A DNA stretch of 64,000 nucleotides from Rhizobium sp. RU36D (GTDB taxonomy: Bacteria; Pseudomonadota; Alphaproteobacteria; Rhizobiales; Rhizobiaceae). The translations under genes were made by a program, and so were the position numbers. Below, in pieces: positions 16,757-25,227 of the stretch. The stretch lies in assembly GCF_900176345.1 (NCBI RefSeq), contig NZ_FWXU01000002.1, positions 1 to 64,000 of the forward strand, read 5' to 3'. Positions within the stretch are counted from its first letter, which is position 1, and each line of letters begins with the position of its first letter. The notes under the pieces were generated by a model. That model saw nothing but the letters and a program-made list of their open reading frames with translations, did not search any database and had not been told where the DNA came from.

Positions 16757-18144
16757 GCGTGCACCGCCTTCTTGCCGGAGCCGCTGTCCTCGATCAGGCG
16801 GCGCCATGCGGCACGATAGGCCTCAAGCCCCGCGATTGTGATCGGCGAGGCGACCTCGCAATCGTTGACGAATGGGCTTTCACCCTCCGACCGGAAGATC
16901 AGAGCGGCGGCGCCGAACGCGCTTCCTTTCGGATTGGCGCTGGTATGCACCGTCTGACCCGGACGCAAGGCCGCCAGAACCGAGGCGTAGAGGCCGGTCT
17001 TTACGAGGCCGCCATCAATGACGATGTCATTTCGGGACCTGATCAGATCGAGCGAGAGATCGGTCATCAAGGCCACATAAAGCGTTGCCACCGCGGCACG
17101 CTCCTCGCCCTCGACGACGGGGCCGATAAAATGACCTTGCTCGCCAGGCACAGGGCCGCCCGGCGCAAAGGACGGCAGCGCGAAGGCACGCTTGGCGATC
17201 ACCGAAGCCAAGGCTTCCGGCGAAACCGGGCTGGTCCAGCCGCCGCTGGCGATGTCATATTCGCGACCGCCCATGAAGCGGATCGTCGCCACGGGTTGGT
17301 GATCGACCGTCACATTCGCCAGCATGTCGCGGGACGCGTCGAGCACATCGAGCGGGCTGGCGGAATTGAAGATGATGACCCAGGTGCCCGTGGAGATCAG
17401 CGTGAAGTCACTGAAGCCGAGCGAGCGATAGAAATAGAGGGCCGAATTGCTGTCGTGTACGCCGTTATGGACCACGACCTCACGGCTTTTGCCGTCTGGA
17501 AGTTCGACCTGGTGATGGCCGATAGGGCTGCCGGCGGCGGCGAAGTCCGGCATCAGGTTGCGCCAGTTCATCCGGTCGACCAGGCTTGAAAAATCATCTT
17601 TCAACGGTGCCCAGAGATGCGAATGGCAGCCGAGATAGGACACCTCCGACACCGCGCTGCCGGAAAAGCGCCAGCTCCAGAATTGCGGATAGGAGAGGAT
17701 CGCATCCGCCCTGGAGATCAGTCCAGTGTCCCGTTCATTCAGCCAAAGAAGATGACGGCCATAGTTGAAGCCCAGGGGCAGCATCGGCGAGAAGGTTTCC
17801 CGAAACTCCGGTACCATCGCATCGATGCGTGCGGCGATGTCAGCCGGCGGTTCCTGTTCGTAGTCGAGGATGCCATGCACCAGCGCATCCCCGCTCACCA
17901 GAGCGAAGGTGCAGCCGTGACCGGAGAACATCACCCGATCGACCTGATGTTCCGTGATCACACGGGCGAGTTCCCGGCGCATCCAGTCATAAAGAGCCGC
18001 GTCATCAAGGACCCGCAGATCGCCATCCATGCGCCAGACCGGACGGGTTCGCGCCTCGTCCAGCACCTTGCCTTCGGCCGATATGACGAAGAGCTTGGAA
18101 TTGGTCTTGCCGAGGTCAAAAACGGCGATCGGGAAACGGCTCAA
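16753..18144 (-). CDS. FGGY-family carbohydrate kinase (fuculokinase-like subgroup)
   Basis: A 463-residue kinase. The first phosphate-binding loop is FDLGKTNSKLFV, and the second ATP motif is LISTGTWVIIFN near 250. It has the HDSNSAL segment with the catalytic-type Asp and the late GGLVKTGLYASVLAAL. FGGY kinases phosphorylate ketoses or polyols. The GKTNSK variant in place of GTTSTK is seen in the L-fuculokinase/YgcE-like branch. It overlaps DeoR upstream and the broken ATPase downstream, each by four bases. With the divergent class II aldolase it would make and split a ketose phosphate. Confidence 0.88.
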   Translation of the reverse strand: MSRFPIAVFDLGKTNSKLFVISAEGKVLDEARTRPVWRMDGDLRVLDDAALYDWMRRELARVITEHQVDRVMFSGHGCTFALVSGDALVHGILDYEQEPPADIAARIDAMVPEFRETFSPMLPLGFNYGRHLLWLNERDTGLISRADAILSYPQFWSWRFSGSAVSEVSYLGCHSHLWAPLKDDFSSLVDRMNWRNLMPDFAAAGSPIGHHQVELPDGKSREVVVHNGVHDSNSALYFYRSLGFSDFTLISTGTWVIIFNSASPLDVLDASRDMLANVTVDHQPVATIRFMGGREYDIASGGWTSPVSPEALASVIAKRAFALPSFAPGGPVPGEQGHFIGPVVEGEERAAVATLYVALMTDLSLDLIRSRNDIVIDGGLVKTGLYASVLAALRPGQTVHTSANPKGSAFGAAALIFRSEGESPFVNDCEVASPITIAGLEAYRAAWRRLIEDSGSGKKAVHA

Positions 18145-18920
18145 TTGGAACCCCCCATGCGCGCGATCAGGATGGTGACGCCGGCATCCTCCAGCATCTT
18201 GGCCGCGCCATCCGGCAGGCCGTCGTCGGTGATGATGGTGCCGATCCGCGATAGCGGCAGGACCACATTGCGCGGCTGAATGGAAAACTTGCGGCTGTCG
18301 GCCAGAAGGACGATTTCGTCGGCGCAGGCGGCGAGTTCGCCGATGACCTTCACCAGCAGCGGATGGGATTCCAGCAGGCCCTTGCTGCTGATGCCTTGGG
18401 TGCCGACGAACAGCCGCGAGGCATAGAAGCTTGGCGAACCCGCGGCCGCATCATGAATGATGCCCGGCTCGCGATAGAGATCGCCGCCGGCAAGCGAGAG
18501 CTGGCAGGTGCCGTGTTCGCCAAGATGGGCGGCGAGCGGCATGGAATTGGTCCAGATCCTGAGATTGCGCTGCGCCAGCAAGATGCCCAGTTGATAGCAG
18601 GTGGAGCCGGCATGCACGATGATGGAATCGCCATCGCGCACCAGGCTTGCGGCCATGGTGGCAATCGCACGCTTCGCCTCAACGGCAATATCACGGTTCT
18701 CGTCATAAGGCTTGGCCGAGAGGCGGGCGCTGTCGCCGGCTTCGCTGGCGGAAATGCCGCCATAGACCTTCCGTGCCCGACCGAGTTCGTGAAGCTTGTC
18801 GATATCCCGGCGGATCGTGGCCGGAGACACACCCAGATGCTCCTGCAAGTCGCGAACCGAGGCAAACGGCGTCTCGCGCAAGAGATCGATGATGGCCTTG
18901 TGTCTCTCGGTATCGTTCAC
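18141..18920 (-). CDS. DeoR-family sugar regulator
   Basis: A 259-residue regulator read from a GTG at 18920 with GGGAGGAT upstream; a longer frame opens at 18986 without a good site. The N-terminal DeoR helix-turn-helix contains FASVRDLQEHLGVSPATIRRDIDKLHELG. The C-terminal sugar-phosphate sensing domain has DSIIVHAGSTCYQLG and ends in ITDDGLPDGAAKMLEDAG. It heads the left arm of a divergent sugar locus and probably represses both arms through the 111-base intergenic region. Confidence 0.92.
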   Translation of the reverse strand: MNDTERHKAIIDLLRETPFASVRDLQEHLGVSPATIRRDIDKLHELGRARKVYGGISASEAGDSARLSAKPYDENRDIAVEAKRAIATMAASLVRDGDSIIVHAGSTCYQLGILLAQRNLRIWTNSMPLAAHLGEHGTCQLSLAGGDLYREPGIIHDAAAGSPSFYASRLFVGTQGISSKGLLESHPLLVKVIGELAACADEIVLLADSRKFSIQPRNVVLPLSRIGTIITDDGLPDGAAKMLEDAGVTILIARMGGSN

Positions 18921-19011
18921 GGAAATCCTCCCGGCGTCTCCCTGCGCAAGTGACAAAAGATAATCACAGATCAAACTTCCTCGCAAGCATGATGATCAAA
19001 ATTCTTCACGG

Positions 19012-19040
19012 TTGACGATATGTCGTCATTCACCTACGAT
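19012..19040 (+). promoter_or_regulatory. promoter and candidate DeoR operator for the aldolase arm
   Basis: TTGACG (19012-19017) and TACGAT (19035-19040) are spaced by 17 bases, a good sigma-70 arrangement. The near-palindrome GACGATATGTCGTC (19014-19027) covers the -35 and spacer, where a repressor would block RNA polymerase. It lies in the divergent region between deoR and the aldolase gene. Confidence 0.55.
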
Positions 19041-19097
19041 CTCTAGCAAAGTTTTCTCAGGCCTGTCCGGTCATGAGCGAGTAGAGGAGGAGCCAGG

Positions 19098-20180
19098 ATG
19101 GCCTTGGGCATTCGGGCGCAAGACACTGAAGAATTCGACGCCTTTATTGAGTTGTCGCGGGAGATCGGCAGCGACATTCTCAAAACCCAGGGCGCTGGCG
19201 GAAACACGTCCTGGAAACGCGACGGGCTGATGTGGGTGAAGGCCTCCGGAACCTGGCTGGCCCATGCGTGCGAGCGCGACATCATGGTCCCCGTGCGGGT
19301 CGATCCTCTGGTCGCGGCCTTGCGCGATCATGACCCAAGGGCGGAGAAGGCGGTCGACTTCATCGTAGACGACTTGAATAGCTCGGGCCTTCGCCCTTCG
19401 ATCGAGACGAGCTTCCATGCCGCCCTGCCGCAGGCCGTCGTCGCGCATTATCATTGCGTCAACACCATCGCGCTGTCCGTGCTCCAGGATCGTGATGCGG
19501 TCATTGCCGGGCGGATGGCCCGCGTGCCAGACCTGACCTGGGCGACCATTCCCTATCGGCGCCCCGGAACGCCGCTGGCGCACGAGATCGACCGGTTTGC
19601 TGCATCGAGGCCCGACGTGCTGATCCTCTACAATCACGGCATCCTGGTCACAGGCGACACGGCCGAACAGGTGCGCCAGCGCATCCGCCTGATAACCGAG
19701 GCGCTGGCCGTGCCGGAGCGAGGCACCGATGCCGCCGATTTCGATGGGCTGACCGCGCTGGCTGAAGGCTCTGATTTTCATCCGGCAGAGGATGCCGGCA
19801 GCCACAAGACGGCGCTATCCCTTGATAATGTTGCCATCGCTACCAGCGGTTCGCTTTATCCGGACCACGTGGTGTTCCTGGGCGCCGAGATCGGTGTCCT
19901 TGCCGAGGGGCAGGCCGTGCGCGACTACGTCGCCGGCAGGCGTTCGCAGGGGAGTGCGGTGCCGAAAATGCTGTTGGCGCCGGGGCAGGGGGTGCTGCTG
20001 GCCAACGAACTGACCGCTGGCGGACGCGTCATGGCGCGTTGTCTGGCAGAGGTGGTCGGACGCATCCCTGATGCGGTATCTCCGGTCTATCTCAATGCCG
20101 CCCAGGAATACGAACTCACCCATTGGGAGGCGGAACAGTATCGCCAGGCGCTGGATCGCAAGGCGAGCCAGAGGGCATGA
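19098..20180 (+). CDS. class II aldolase/adducin-family protein
   Basis: A 360-residue protein with GAGGAG upstream of the ATG. The class II aldolase fold shows GAGGNTSWK near 33-40 (phosphate loop), SIETSFHAAL with Glu103, and the zinc ligands His117 and His119 in AHYH with His180 in LYNHG. These enzymes split L-fuculose-, L-rhamnulose- or ribulose-type phosphates to glycolaldehyde or lactaldehyde plus DHAP. It is the first gene of the right arm, opposite DeoR. It is longer than the usual 210-260 residues; the extra C-terminal part (about 245-360) follows the pattern of the larger aldolase subgroup. Confidence 0.85.
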   Translation: MALGIRAQDTEEFDAFIELSREIGSDILKTQGAGGNTSWKRDGLMWVKASGTWLAHACERDIMVPVRVDPLVAALRDHDPRAEKAVDFIVDDLNSSGLRPSIETSFHAALPQAVVAHYHCVNTIALSVLQDRDAVIAGRMARVPDLTWATIPYRRPGTPLAHEIDRFAASRPDVLILYNHGILVTGDTAEQVRQRIRLITEALAVPERGTDAADFDGLTALAEGSDFHPAEDAGSHKTALSLDNVAIATSGSLYPDHVVFLGAEIGVLAEGQAVRDYVAGRRSQGSAVPKMLLAPGQGVLLANELTAGGRVMARCLAEVVGRIPDAVSPVYLNAAQEYELTHWEAEQYRQALDRKASQRA

Positions 20181-21454
20181 GCATGGGCGCTGAGCCGGCT
20201 GTGGCGCTGGGCATCGATATCGGCACCTCGGGCGTGCGGGCGTCAGCCGTCACGGCCGAAGGCGAGGTGATTTGCCTTGCGTCGCGACCGTTCGCCGACG
20301 ACGTTTCTGCCAGGTCTCCGGCCGCCTGGTGGGCCGGGGTCGAGGATTGCCTGAAGGAACTCGCCACTGCCGTCTCGCTGAGTTCCATAGAAGGCATAGC
20401 CGTGGATGGAACCTCGGGTACGGTCTTGGCCGTCGACAGCGACGGTGCGCCCATCTGTGAGCCCTTGATGTATAACGAGACCTGCCCGGACGCCGCCATT
20501 GTCGAGCGCATCGCCGCCCATGCACCGCTCGACAGCCCCGCCCGCGGTGCCACGTCGGCGCTGGCGCGGGCCATCCACCTGTCCAGACAGCCCGGTGTGC
20601 GAAACGTCCTGCACCAGGCAGACTGGATCCTGGCGAAGCTGGGGCTTCCCGTGGTCGCCAGTGACGAGAACAACGCACTGAAGACCGGCTTCGACCTGGC
20701 CGCAGGGCTGTGGCCCGACTGGCTTGAGGCCTGCGGCATGGATATCGCGCTTTTGCCTGATGTGATGCCCGCGGGCATGCCGCTTGCGCCGGTCGGCCGT
20801 GCCGGAGCCGCATTCGGCCTCTCTGCCGGCTGCCGGCTTCACGCGGGGACCACGGATGGCTGCGCCTCCTTCCTGGCGACCGGGGCCGGCGCGATCGGCG
20901 ACGGCGTGACGGCGCTGGGCTCGACGCTTGTGCTGAAGCTCGCCTGTGCCGCACCGGTCAATGCCGCTGCCTACGGCATTTATTCTCATCGGGTGCTGGA
21001 CTTCTGGCTGGCGGGTGGCGCGTCCAATTCCGGTGGTGCGGTCATCCGTCATTTCTTCGACGAGGCGGCGCTGAAAACCCTGACACCGCTGCTGCGCCCG
21101 GCCGAACCGACCGGGCTGGACTATTATCCGCTGCTGCGGCCGGGTGAACGATTTCCCGTCAATGATCCGGCCTGGCCAGCGCGGCTTGAGCCGCGCCCGG
21201 CCGACGAACTGACCTTCTTCCAGGCCATACTTGAGGGGATAATGGCCATCGAGAAGTCAGGATACGAGCGCTTGACGGAGCTGGGCGGGCCGTCGCTCAA
21301 ATCCGTACGGACTGTCGGTGGCGGGGCGGCCAATCCCGCCTGGTCGAAAATGCGTGAGGTTGCCATCGGTGTTCCGCTGCTGCCCGCCCGCTCGGCGGAG
21401 GCCGCGGTCGGTACGGCCTCGCTGGTGCTTGCAGGACGGGAGCGCTGGCCATGA
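20177..21454 (+). CDS. FGGY-family kinase, D-ribulose-kinase-like
   Basis: A 425-residue kinase from ATG 20177, overlapping the aldolase stop as ATGA. GIDIGTSGVRASAV is the first ATP motif. DGTSGTVLAVDSDG and EPLMYNE follow near 80-105. HAGTTDGCASFLATGA carries the catalytic Asp, and GGGAANPAWSKM closes the ATP site. It is shorter than xylulokinases (about 490) but matches the compact bacterial/plant D-ribulose kinase branch in length and in the DGTSGT and MYN motifs. Its product would suit the adjacent aldolase or the pentose phosphate pathway. Confidence 0.8.
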   Translation: MSMGAEPAVALGIDIGTSGVRASAVTAEGEVICLASRPFADDVSARSPAAWWAGVEDCLKELATAVSLSSIEGIAVDGTSGTVLAVDSDGAPICEPLMYNETCPDAAIVERIAAHAPLDSPARGATSALARAIHLSRQPGVRNVLHQADWILAKLGLPVVASDENNALKTGFDLAAGLWPDWLEACGMDIALLPDVMPAGMPLAPVGRAGAAFGLSAGCRLHAGTTDGCASFLATGAGAIGDGVTALGSTLVLKLACAAPVNAAAYGIYSHRVLDFWLAGGASNSGGAVIRHFFDEAALKTLTPLLRPAEPTGLDYYPLLRPGERFPVNDPAWPARLEPRPADELTFFQAILEGIMAIEKSGYERLTELGGPSLKSVRTVGGGAANPAWSKMREVAIGVPLLPARSAEAAVGTASLVLAGRERWP

Positions 21455-22290
21455 GCCTGGCGCCGATGACGACGCTTTCCGCCCTCTGCGTCCGGTTCGA
21501 CACCTTCTTCGTCGACCAGTTCGGCGTGTTGCGCGACGACGACGGCGCCTATGCCGGGGCCAACCAGGCGCTGTTGCACCTGAAGGCACTTGGCAAGACC
21601 GTGATCATCCTGTCCAATTCGGGCCGCAGCGGCGACTACAATGCCGAACGTTTCGTCAAGCTGGGCTTTGATCGCGGCGGTTTCGACCGCTTCCTGACCT
21701 CGGGAGACGTCGCCCATGCCGTGCTGAAACAGGAGTTGACGGCATCGCCAGCGGCCAGGCGCTGCCTGACCATATCAAGCGGGGACGACCGCAACCTGGC
21801 AGAGCGCCTGGGCTTTGCCTCGGTCGAGGCCGCGGCGGATGCCGATATTGTCATCATCTCCGGCAGCGAGGCGGAGAGCATATCGCTCGACGCCTATCGC
21901 GACAGGCTGTTGCCGGCCGCCTGCCGCGGGGTTCCCTGTGTCTGCACTAATCCGGACCGTGATAAGCTGGTCAAGGGTGGCGGGACCGCGCCGGGCGCCG
22001 GCGCGATCGCCGCGCTTTATGAGGAACTTGGTGGCAGTGTGCGCTGGTTCGGCAAGCCGTTCCCGGACATCTACAGCCAGGCCCTATCCTTGGTCCCCAC
22101 CAGCGCCGAGCGGATCGTCTGCATCGGCGACAGCATAGAACACGATATCGCCGGCGCCGCCGGAGCAGGTCTTGCATCCTGCCTGGTCCGCACCGGCATA
22201 CTCGCCGATGCGGTGCCCGCCGACCTCGAGGCGGTCGCTGGGCTTCACCGGGCCTGGCCCGACTATCTCATGCAGGCCTTTGTGGTTTGA
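21451..22290 (+). CDS. HAD-superfamily class IIA hydrolase
   Basis: A 279-residue protein overlapping the kinase stop by four bases. Motif I is VDQFGVLRDDDG: the nucleophilic Asp is present, but the second Asp of the usual DxD is Phe, as in a class IIA subgroup that uses DxWGV/DxFGV. Motif II is ILSNSGR and the late motif is CIGDSIEHDIAGA. The family includes NagD-like sugar-phosphate phosphatases. Placement after aldolase and kinase suggests clearing of a sugar phosphate intermediate. It ends the right arm and converges on the next ATPase gene. Confidence 0.82.
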   Translation: MSLAPMTTLSALCVRFDTFFVDQFGVLRDDDGAYAGANQALLHLKALGKTVIILSNSGRSGDYNAERFVKLGFDRGGFDRFLTSGDVAHAVLKQELTASPAARRCLTISSGDDRNLAERLGFASVEAAADADIVIISGSEAESISLDAYRDRLLPAACRGVPCVCTNPDRDKLVKGGGTAPGAGAIAALYEELGGSVRWFGKPFPDIYSQALSLVPTSAERIVCIGDSIEHDIAGAAGAGLASCLVRTGILADAVPADLEAVAGLHRAWPDYLMQAFVV

Positions 22291-22343
22291 GGAGCTTGCG
22301 GCCCGCTCCGAGATTGCCGAACCCATGATCGACCTGCGGCGGG

Positions 22344-23420
22344 TCAGTTCGACCTGCGGCCCGTTTTGGGGTCGAAGAGGTGCAAGGCTCCAGCCGTGCC
22401 CGCGAGGTGGACATGGTCGCCAACGCTGATCTCCATGTCACGCGGGAACTCCACGGAAATGGAGGTACCGCCCGCAAGTTCGATATAGCCGAATGTCTGG
22501 CTGCCCAGCCGCTCGGCGACCGCGACCGCGCCTGAAAACCATGCGGCCTCCGCCGAACAGGGCGTCAGGTCGCTGGCCCTGACGCCGATGACATAGGCAC
22601 CGGCGGGAGCAGCTAGGCCCGCCACGGCAAAGGTTTCCCCGGTTGCCAGGGCCACTTTCGTGCCGCCCGTGCCATCGGCGGAGAGGGTCGCCTCCAACGT
22701 GTTCATCGTCGGGCTGCCGATGAAGCGGGCGACAAAAAGGCTTGCCGGGCGGTGATAGAGTTCCAGCGGCGCGCCGACCTGTTCGACCACGCCGCCATTC
22801 ATGACCACGATCCGGTCTGCCAGCGTCATTGCCTCCACCTGGTCATGGGTGACGTAGACCGTGGTCGCTTTCATCCGGCCATGCAGCTTGGCGATTTCGA
22901 GACGCATTTCGACGCGCAGCGCCGCATCGAGATTGGAGAGCGGCTCGTCGAACAGGAAGGCCGAGGGCTCGCGCACGATGGCGCGGCCCATGGCGACACG
23001 CTGCCGCTGGCCGCCCGAGAGCTGGGCCGGGCGACGATCAAGGAAGGGCTGGATCTTCAGGATATCGGCGGCCTTGGCCACGCGCCCATCGATTGTCTTG
23101 TCATCGGCACCGCGCATCTTCAGGCCGAAGGCCATGTTTTCCTTGACGCTCATGTGGGGATAGAGCGCGTAATCCTGGAACACCATGGCGATATCACGAT
23201 CCGAGGGTGGCAGGGCGTTCACCACCTTGCCGCCGATCAGCAGCTCGCCGCCGCTGATCTCTTCCAGCCCGGCGATCATGCGCAGCAGGGTGGATTTTCC
23301 GCAGCCGGACGGCCCGACCAGCACCAGGAACTCGCCGCTCTCGATTTCGATATCGACATCGTGGATGACCTGCAGCGCGCCATAGGACTTGCGAACCTGC
23401 CTCAACGAAATTGCACTCAC
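22344..23420 (-). CDS. MalK/UgpC-type sugar ABC transporter ATPase
   Basis: A 358-residue ATPase. Walker A is GPSGCGKST, the Q-loop is MVFQDYALYPHMSV, the signature is LSGGQRQRVAMG, Walker B is FLFDEPLSNLDA, and the switch is YVTHDQVEAMTL. A C-terminal TOBE/MalK regulatory domain (about 240-358) is present. It is the only MalK-type ATPase nearby, so it should energise the permeases at 26618-28371. It is transcribed divergently from the GntR gene that heads that operon, across an 18-bp palindrome. Confidence 0.92.
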   Translation of the reverse strand: MSAISLRQVRKSYGALQVIHDVDIEIESGEFLVLVGPSGCGKSTLLRMIAGLEEISGGELLIGGKVVNALPPSDRDIAMVFQDYALYPHMSVKENMAFGLKMRGADDKTIDGRVAKAADILKIQPFLDRRPAQLSGGQRQRVAMGRAIVREPSAFLFDEPLSNLDAALRVEMRLEIAKLHGRMKATTVYVTHDQVEAMTLADRIVVMNGGVVEQVGAPLELYHRPASLFVARFIGSPTMNTLEATLSADGTGGTKVALATGETFAVAGLAAPAGAYVIGVRASDLTPCSAEAAWFSGAVAVAERLGSQTFGYIELAGGTSISVEFPRDMEISVGDHVHLAGTAGALHLFDPKTGRRSN

Positions 23421-23468
23421 CGGTATCTCCTCCCACGGCCAAAACAGGCCTTGACGTCATTTATCAAT

Positions 23469-23486
23469 ATCATTATCGATAATGAT
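23469..23486. promoter_or_regulatory. 18-bp perfect palindrome, likely GntR operator
   Basis: ATCATTATCGATAATGAT is a perfect inverted repeat. It lies between the divergent ATPase and GntR genes, 34 bases before the GntR ATG and 48 bases before the ATPase ATG. That is where a regulator of both transcripts would bind. The neighbouring GntR is the obvious candidate. Confidence 0.75.
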
Positions 23487-23520
23487 GACAAGACGTCAAG
23501 CAACTCCTTCGGGTATCGAC

Positions 23521-24210
23521 ATGTCGTATTTTTCAGAGCGCAGCCAGGGCCGCCCCATCCAAGGCAAACCGCCGAAATCGGCGGCTGCCTTCAATGGGCT
23601 GAAGCGAGAGATCATGCTGGGTCTGCTTCCTGCGGGGGCGGCGCTGACCGAACTGGAGCTTGCCGCGCATTTCGGCTGCAGCCAGGGCACTGTGCGCGAG
23701 GCACTGCTGCAGCTGCAGGAAGAGGGGCTCGTGCTGCGCAATGGCCATCGTGGCACCCAGGTGTCGCAATGCACGGAAGCCGAGGCGGTCGAGATGTTTC
23801 GCGTGCGCCAGCAGATCGAATGCAACGGCATGGTGCGCGTCATGCATGCCCGCAGCGCCTCGCTGGTGCCGGATCTGCGCGCCATGCTGGCCGACATGCT
23901 GGAGGCGGCGGAGGCCGGCGACGAACTGGAGCTCGCCTCCCACGACAGGGATTTCCACCGGCGCATGTTTCGGGATGCCGACCTTCCGGCGCTCGATCCG
24001 ATCCTGCACCGCTGTCTGATCCATAATCACCGGTTCAAGATTTCGCGGTCCCAGACGCCGCGCGATCTCGTGGCGACCGCGCGCCGCCATGGCGTCATCA
24101 TCGAGGCAATTGCGGACGGAAATGTTGCTGCGGCCTGTGCCGCGCTGAGTCACCACATCGCCACGATCGTCGATCTCGGTCCCGATGTTTTCGCGGATGC
24201 CACGCAATGA
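23521..24210 (+). CDS. GntR-family regulator with FCD domain
   Basis: A 229-residue regulator from ATG 23521; an upstream ATG at 23482 would begin inside the palindrome and is unlikely. The N-terminal winged helix contains AHFGCSQGTVREALLQLQEEGLV. Residues 90-225 form the helical FCD ligand domain, with the metal-site Asp/His pattern in SHDRDFHRRMF and the later HGVIIEAI and LSHHIATI. It overlaps the hydrolase gene as ATGA, so it is the first gene of the uptake operon and probably its repressor. Confidence 0.9.
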   Translation: MSYFSERSQGRPIQGKPPKSAAAFNGLKREIMLGLLPAGAALTELELAAHFGCSQGTVREALLQLQEEGLVLRNGHRGTQVSQCTEAEAVEMFRVRQQIECNGMVRVMHARSASLVPDLRAMLADMLEAAEAGDELELASHDRDFHRRMFRDADLPALDPILHRCLIHNHRFKISRSQTPRDLVATARRHGVIIEAIADGNVAAACAALSHHIATIVDLGPDVFADATQ

Positions 24211-25202
24211 CGGCCGAGCCTTGCAACTTTCCCCGAGACCTTTCGGCCGAAATGGCGGCGCTCAATGCCCGCGTGCTGGCCGAGGACGGTCCGCAGCCGG
24301 ACGCCACGCTGATGCCGTCGGCCGAAGGCCGCGCCCTGGTGGAGCGCAACAATGAGAGGTGGAACCGCGACCTGCTGGCGCTTGCCCGCCGCGAGACGGT
24401 TTTCATCGAGGCCGATCCGGCGCTGGGTTCCGCCCGGCGCAAGCTCGAAGTGCTGGTGCCGGACAATGCCCGGTCTGGCGCGCTGATCTTCGTTCATGGC
24501 GGCGGCTTCTGCTTCTGCAGCACCGCAACCCACGAGCGCTGCGCCCGTCTGCTGGCGATCGAAAGCGGCCTGCCGGTGCTGATGCCGGATTATCGGTTGG
24601 CGCCGGAAGACCCTTTCCCTGCCGGGCTGAAGGACGTGGTAGCGGCCATGCGCGCTGCCTTTTCCGCGACCGCCAATCTCGGCGTGACATCAGGCCCGCT
24701 GCTGATTTCGGGGGATTCCGCCGGTGCCAATCTCGCGCTTTCGGCCATGCTGCACGAGCAGGAAGCCGGCCGAACCAGTCTTGCCGGGGCCCTGCTGTTC
24801 TACGGCACCTATGACTGCGATTTCGACACGCCGTCCTATACCGAATTTGCCGAGGGTTTTGGGCTGACGCGCGCGAAGATGCAGCGCTACTGGTCGGCCT
24901 ATGCCGGCGGGCGGGAACCGACGGCGCTAGGCAGTGACGTGCTGGCCGCGCCGCTCCGGGCCTCCGATGAGGCGCTCGCCGCCCTGCCGCCGCTTTATCT
25001 CGCCGCCGCCGGTGTCGATCCGCTGCTGTCGGACACGCTGCGGCTGGAGGCACGGCTGAAGGCGCTCGGGCGCGACGAGACAACCACCATTCATCCCGGC
25101 GTCACGCATGGGTTTCTGCAGAATTCGATCGACCTTGAGGCGGCGCGGGGGGCGCTCCGCCTTGCGGGACAGGCAGCATCAAGACTGGCCGCGACAGCGT
25201 AG
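24207..25202 (+). CDS. alpha/beta hydrolase, hormone-sensitive-lipase family
   Basis: A 331-residue hydrolase. The oxyanion motif HGGGF is near residue 95, the nucleophile elbow GDSAGAN near 170, the Asp region GVDPLLSD near 270, and the catalytic His in HGVTHGF-type context (HPGVTHGF) near 300. There is no signal peptide. Family members cleave short acyl or aryl esters. Set at the head of a sugar ABC operon, it may deacylate an imported esterified sugar. It overlaps GntR by four bases and lies about 25 bases before the binding-protein gene. Confidence 0.88.
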   Translation: MTAEPCNFPRDLSAEMAALNARVLAEDGPQPDATLMPSAEGRALVERNNERWNRDLLALARRETVFIEADPALGSARRKLEVLVPDNARSGALIFVHGGGFCFCSTATHERCARLLAIESGLPVLMPDYRLAPEDPFPAGLKDVVAAMRAAFSATANLGVTSGPLLISGDSAGANLALSAMLHEQEAGRTSLAGALLFYGTYDCDFDTPSYTEFAEGFGLTRAKMQRYWSAYAGGREPTALGSDVLAAPLRASDEALAALPPLYLAAAGVDPLLSDTLRLEARLKALGRDETTTIHPGVTHGFLQNSIDLEAARGALRLAGQAASRLAATA

Positions 25203-25227
25203 CCAGATAATCTCAGGAGGAGGAAAC

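Noticed and set aside
22329..22360. Tandem 12-base repeat TCGACCTGCGGC at the end of the MalK-type gene
   Set aside because: Two short copies only, most likely a small local duplication between convergent genes. No function suggested.
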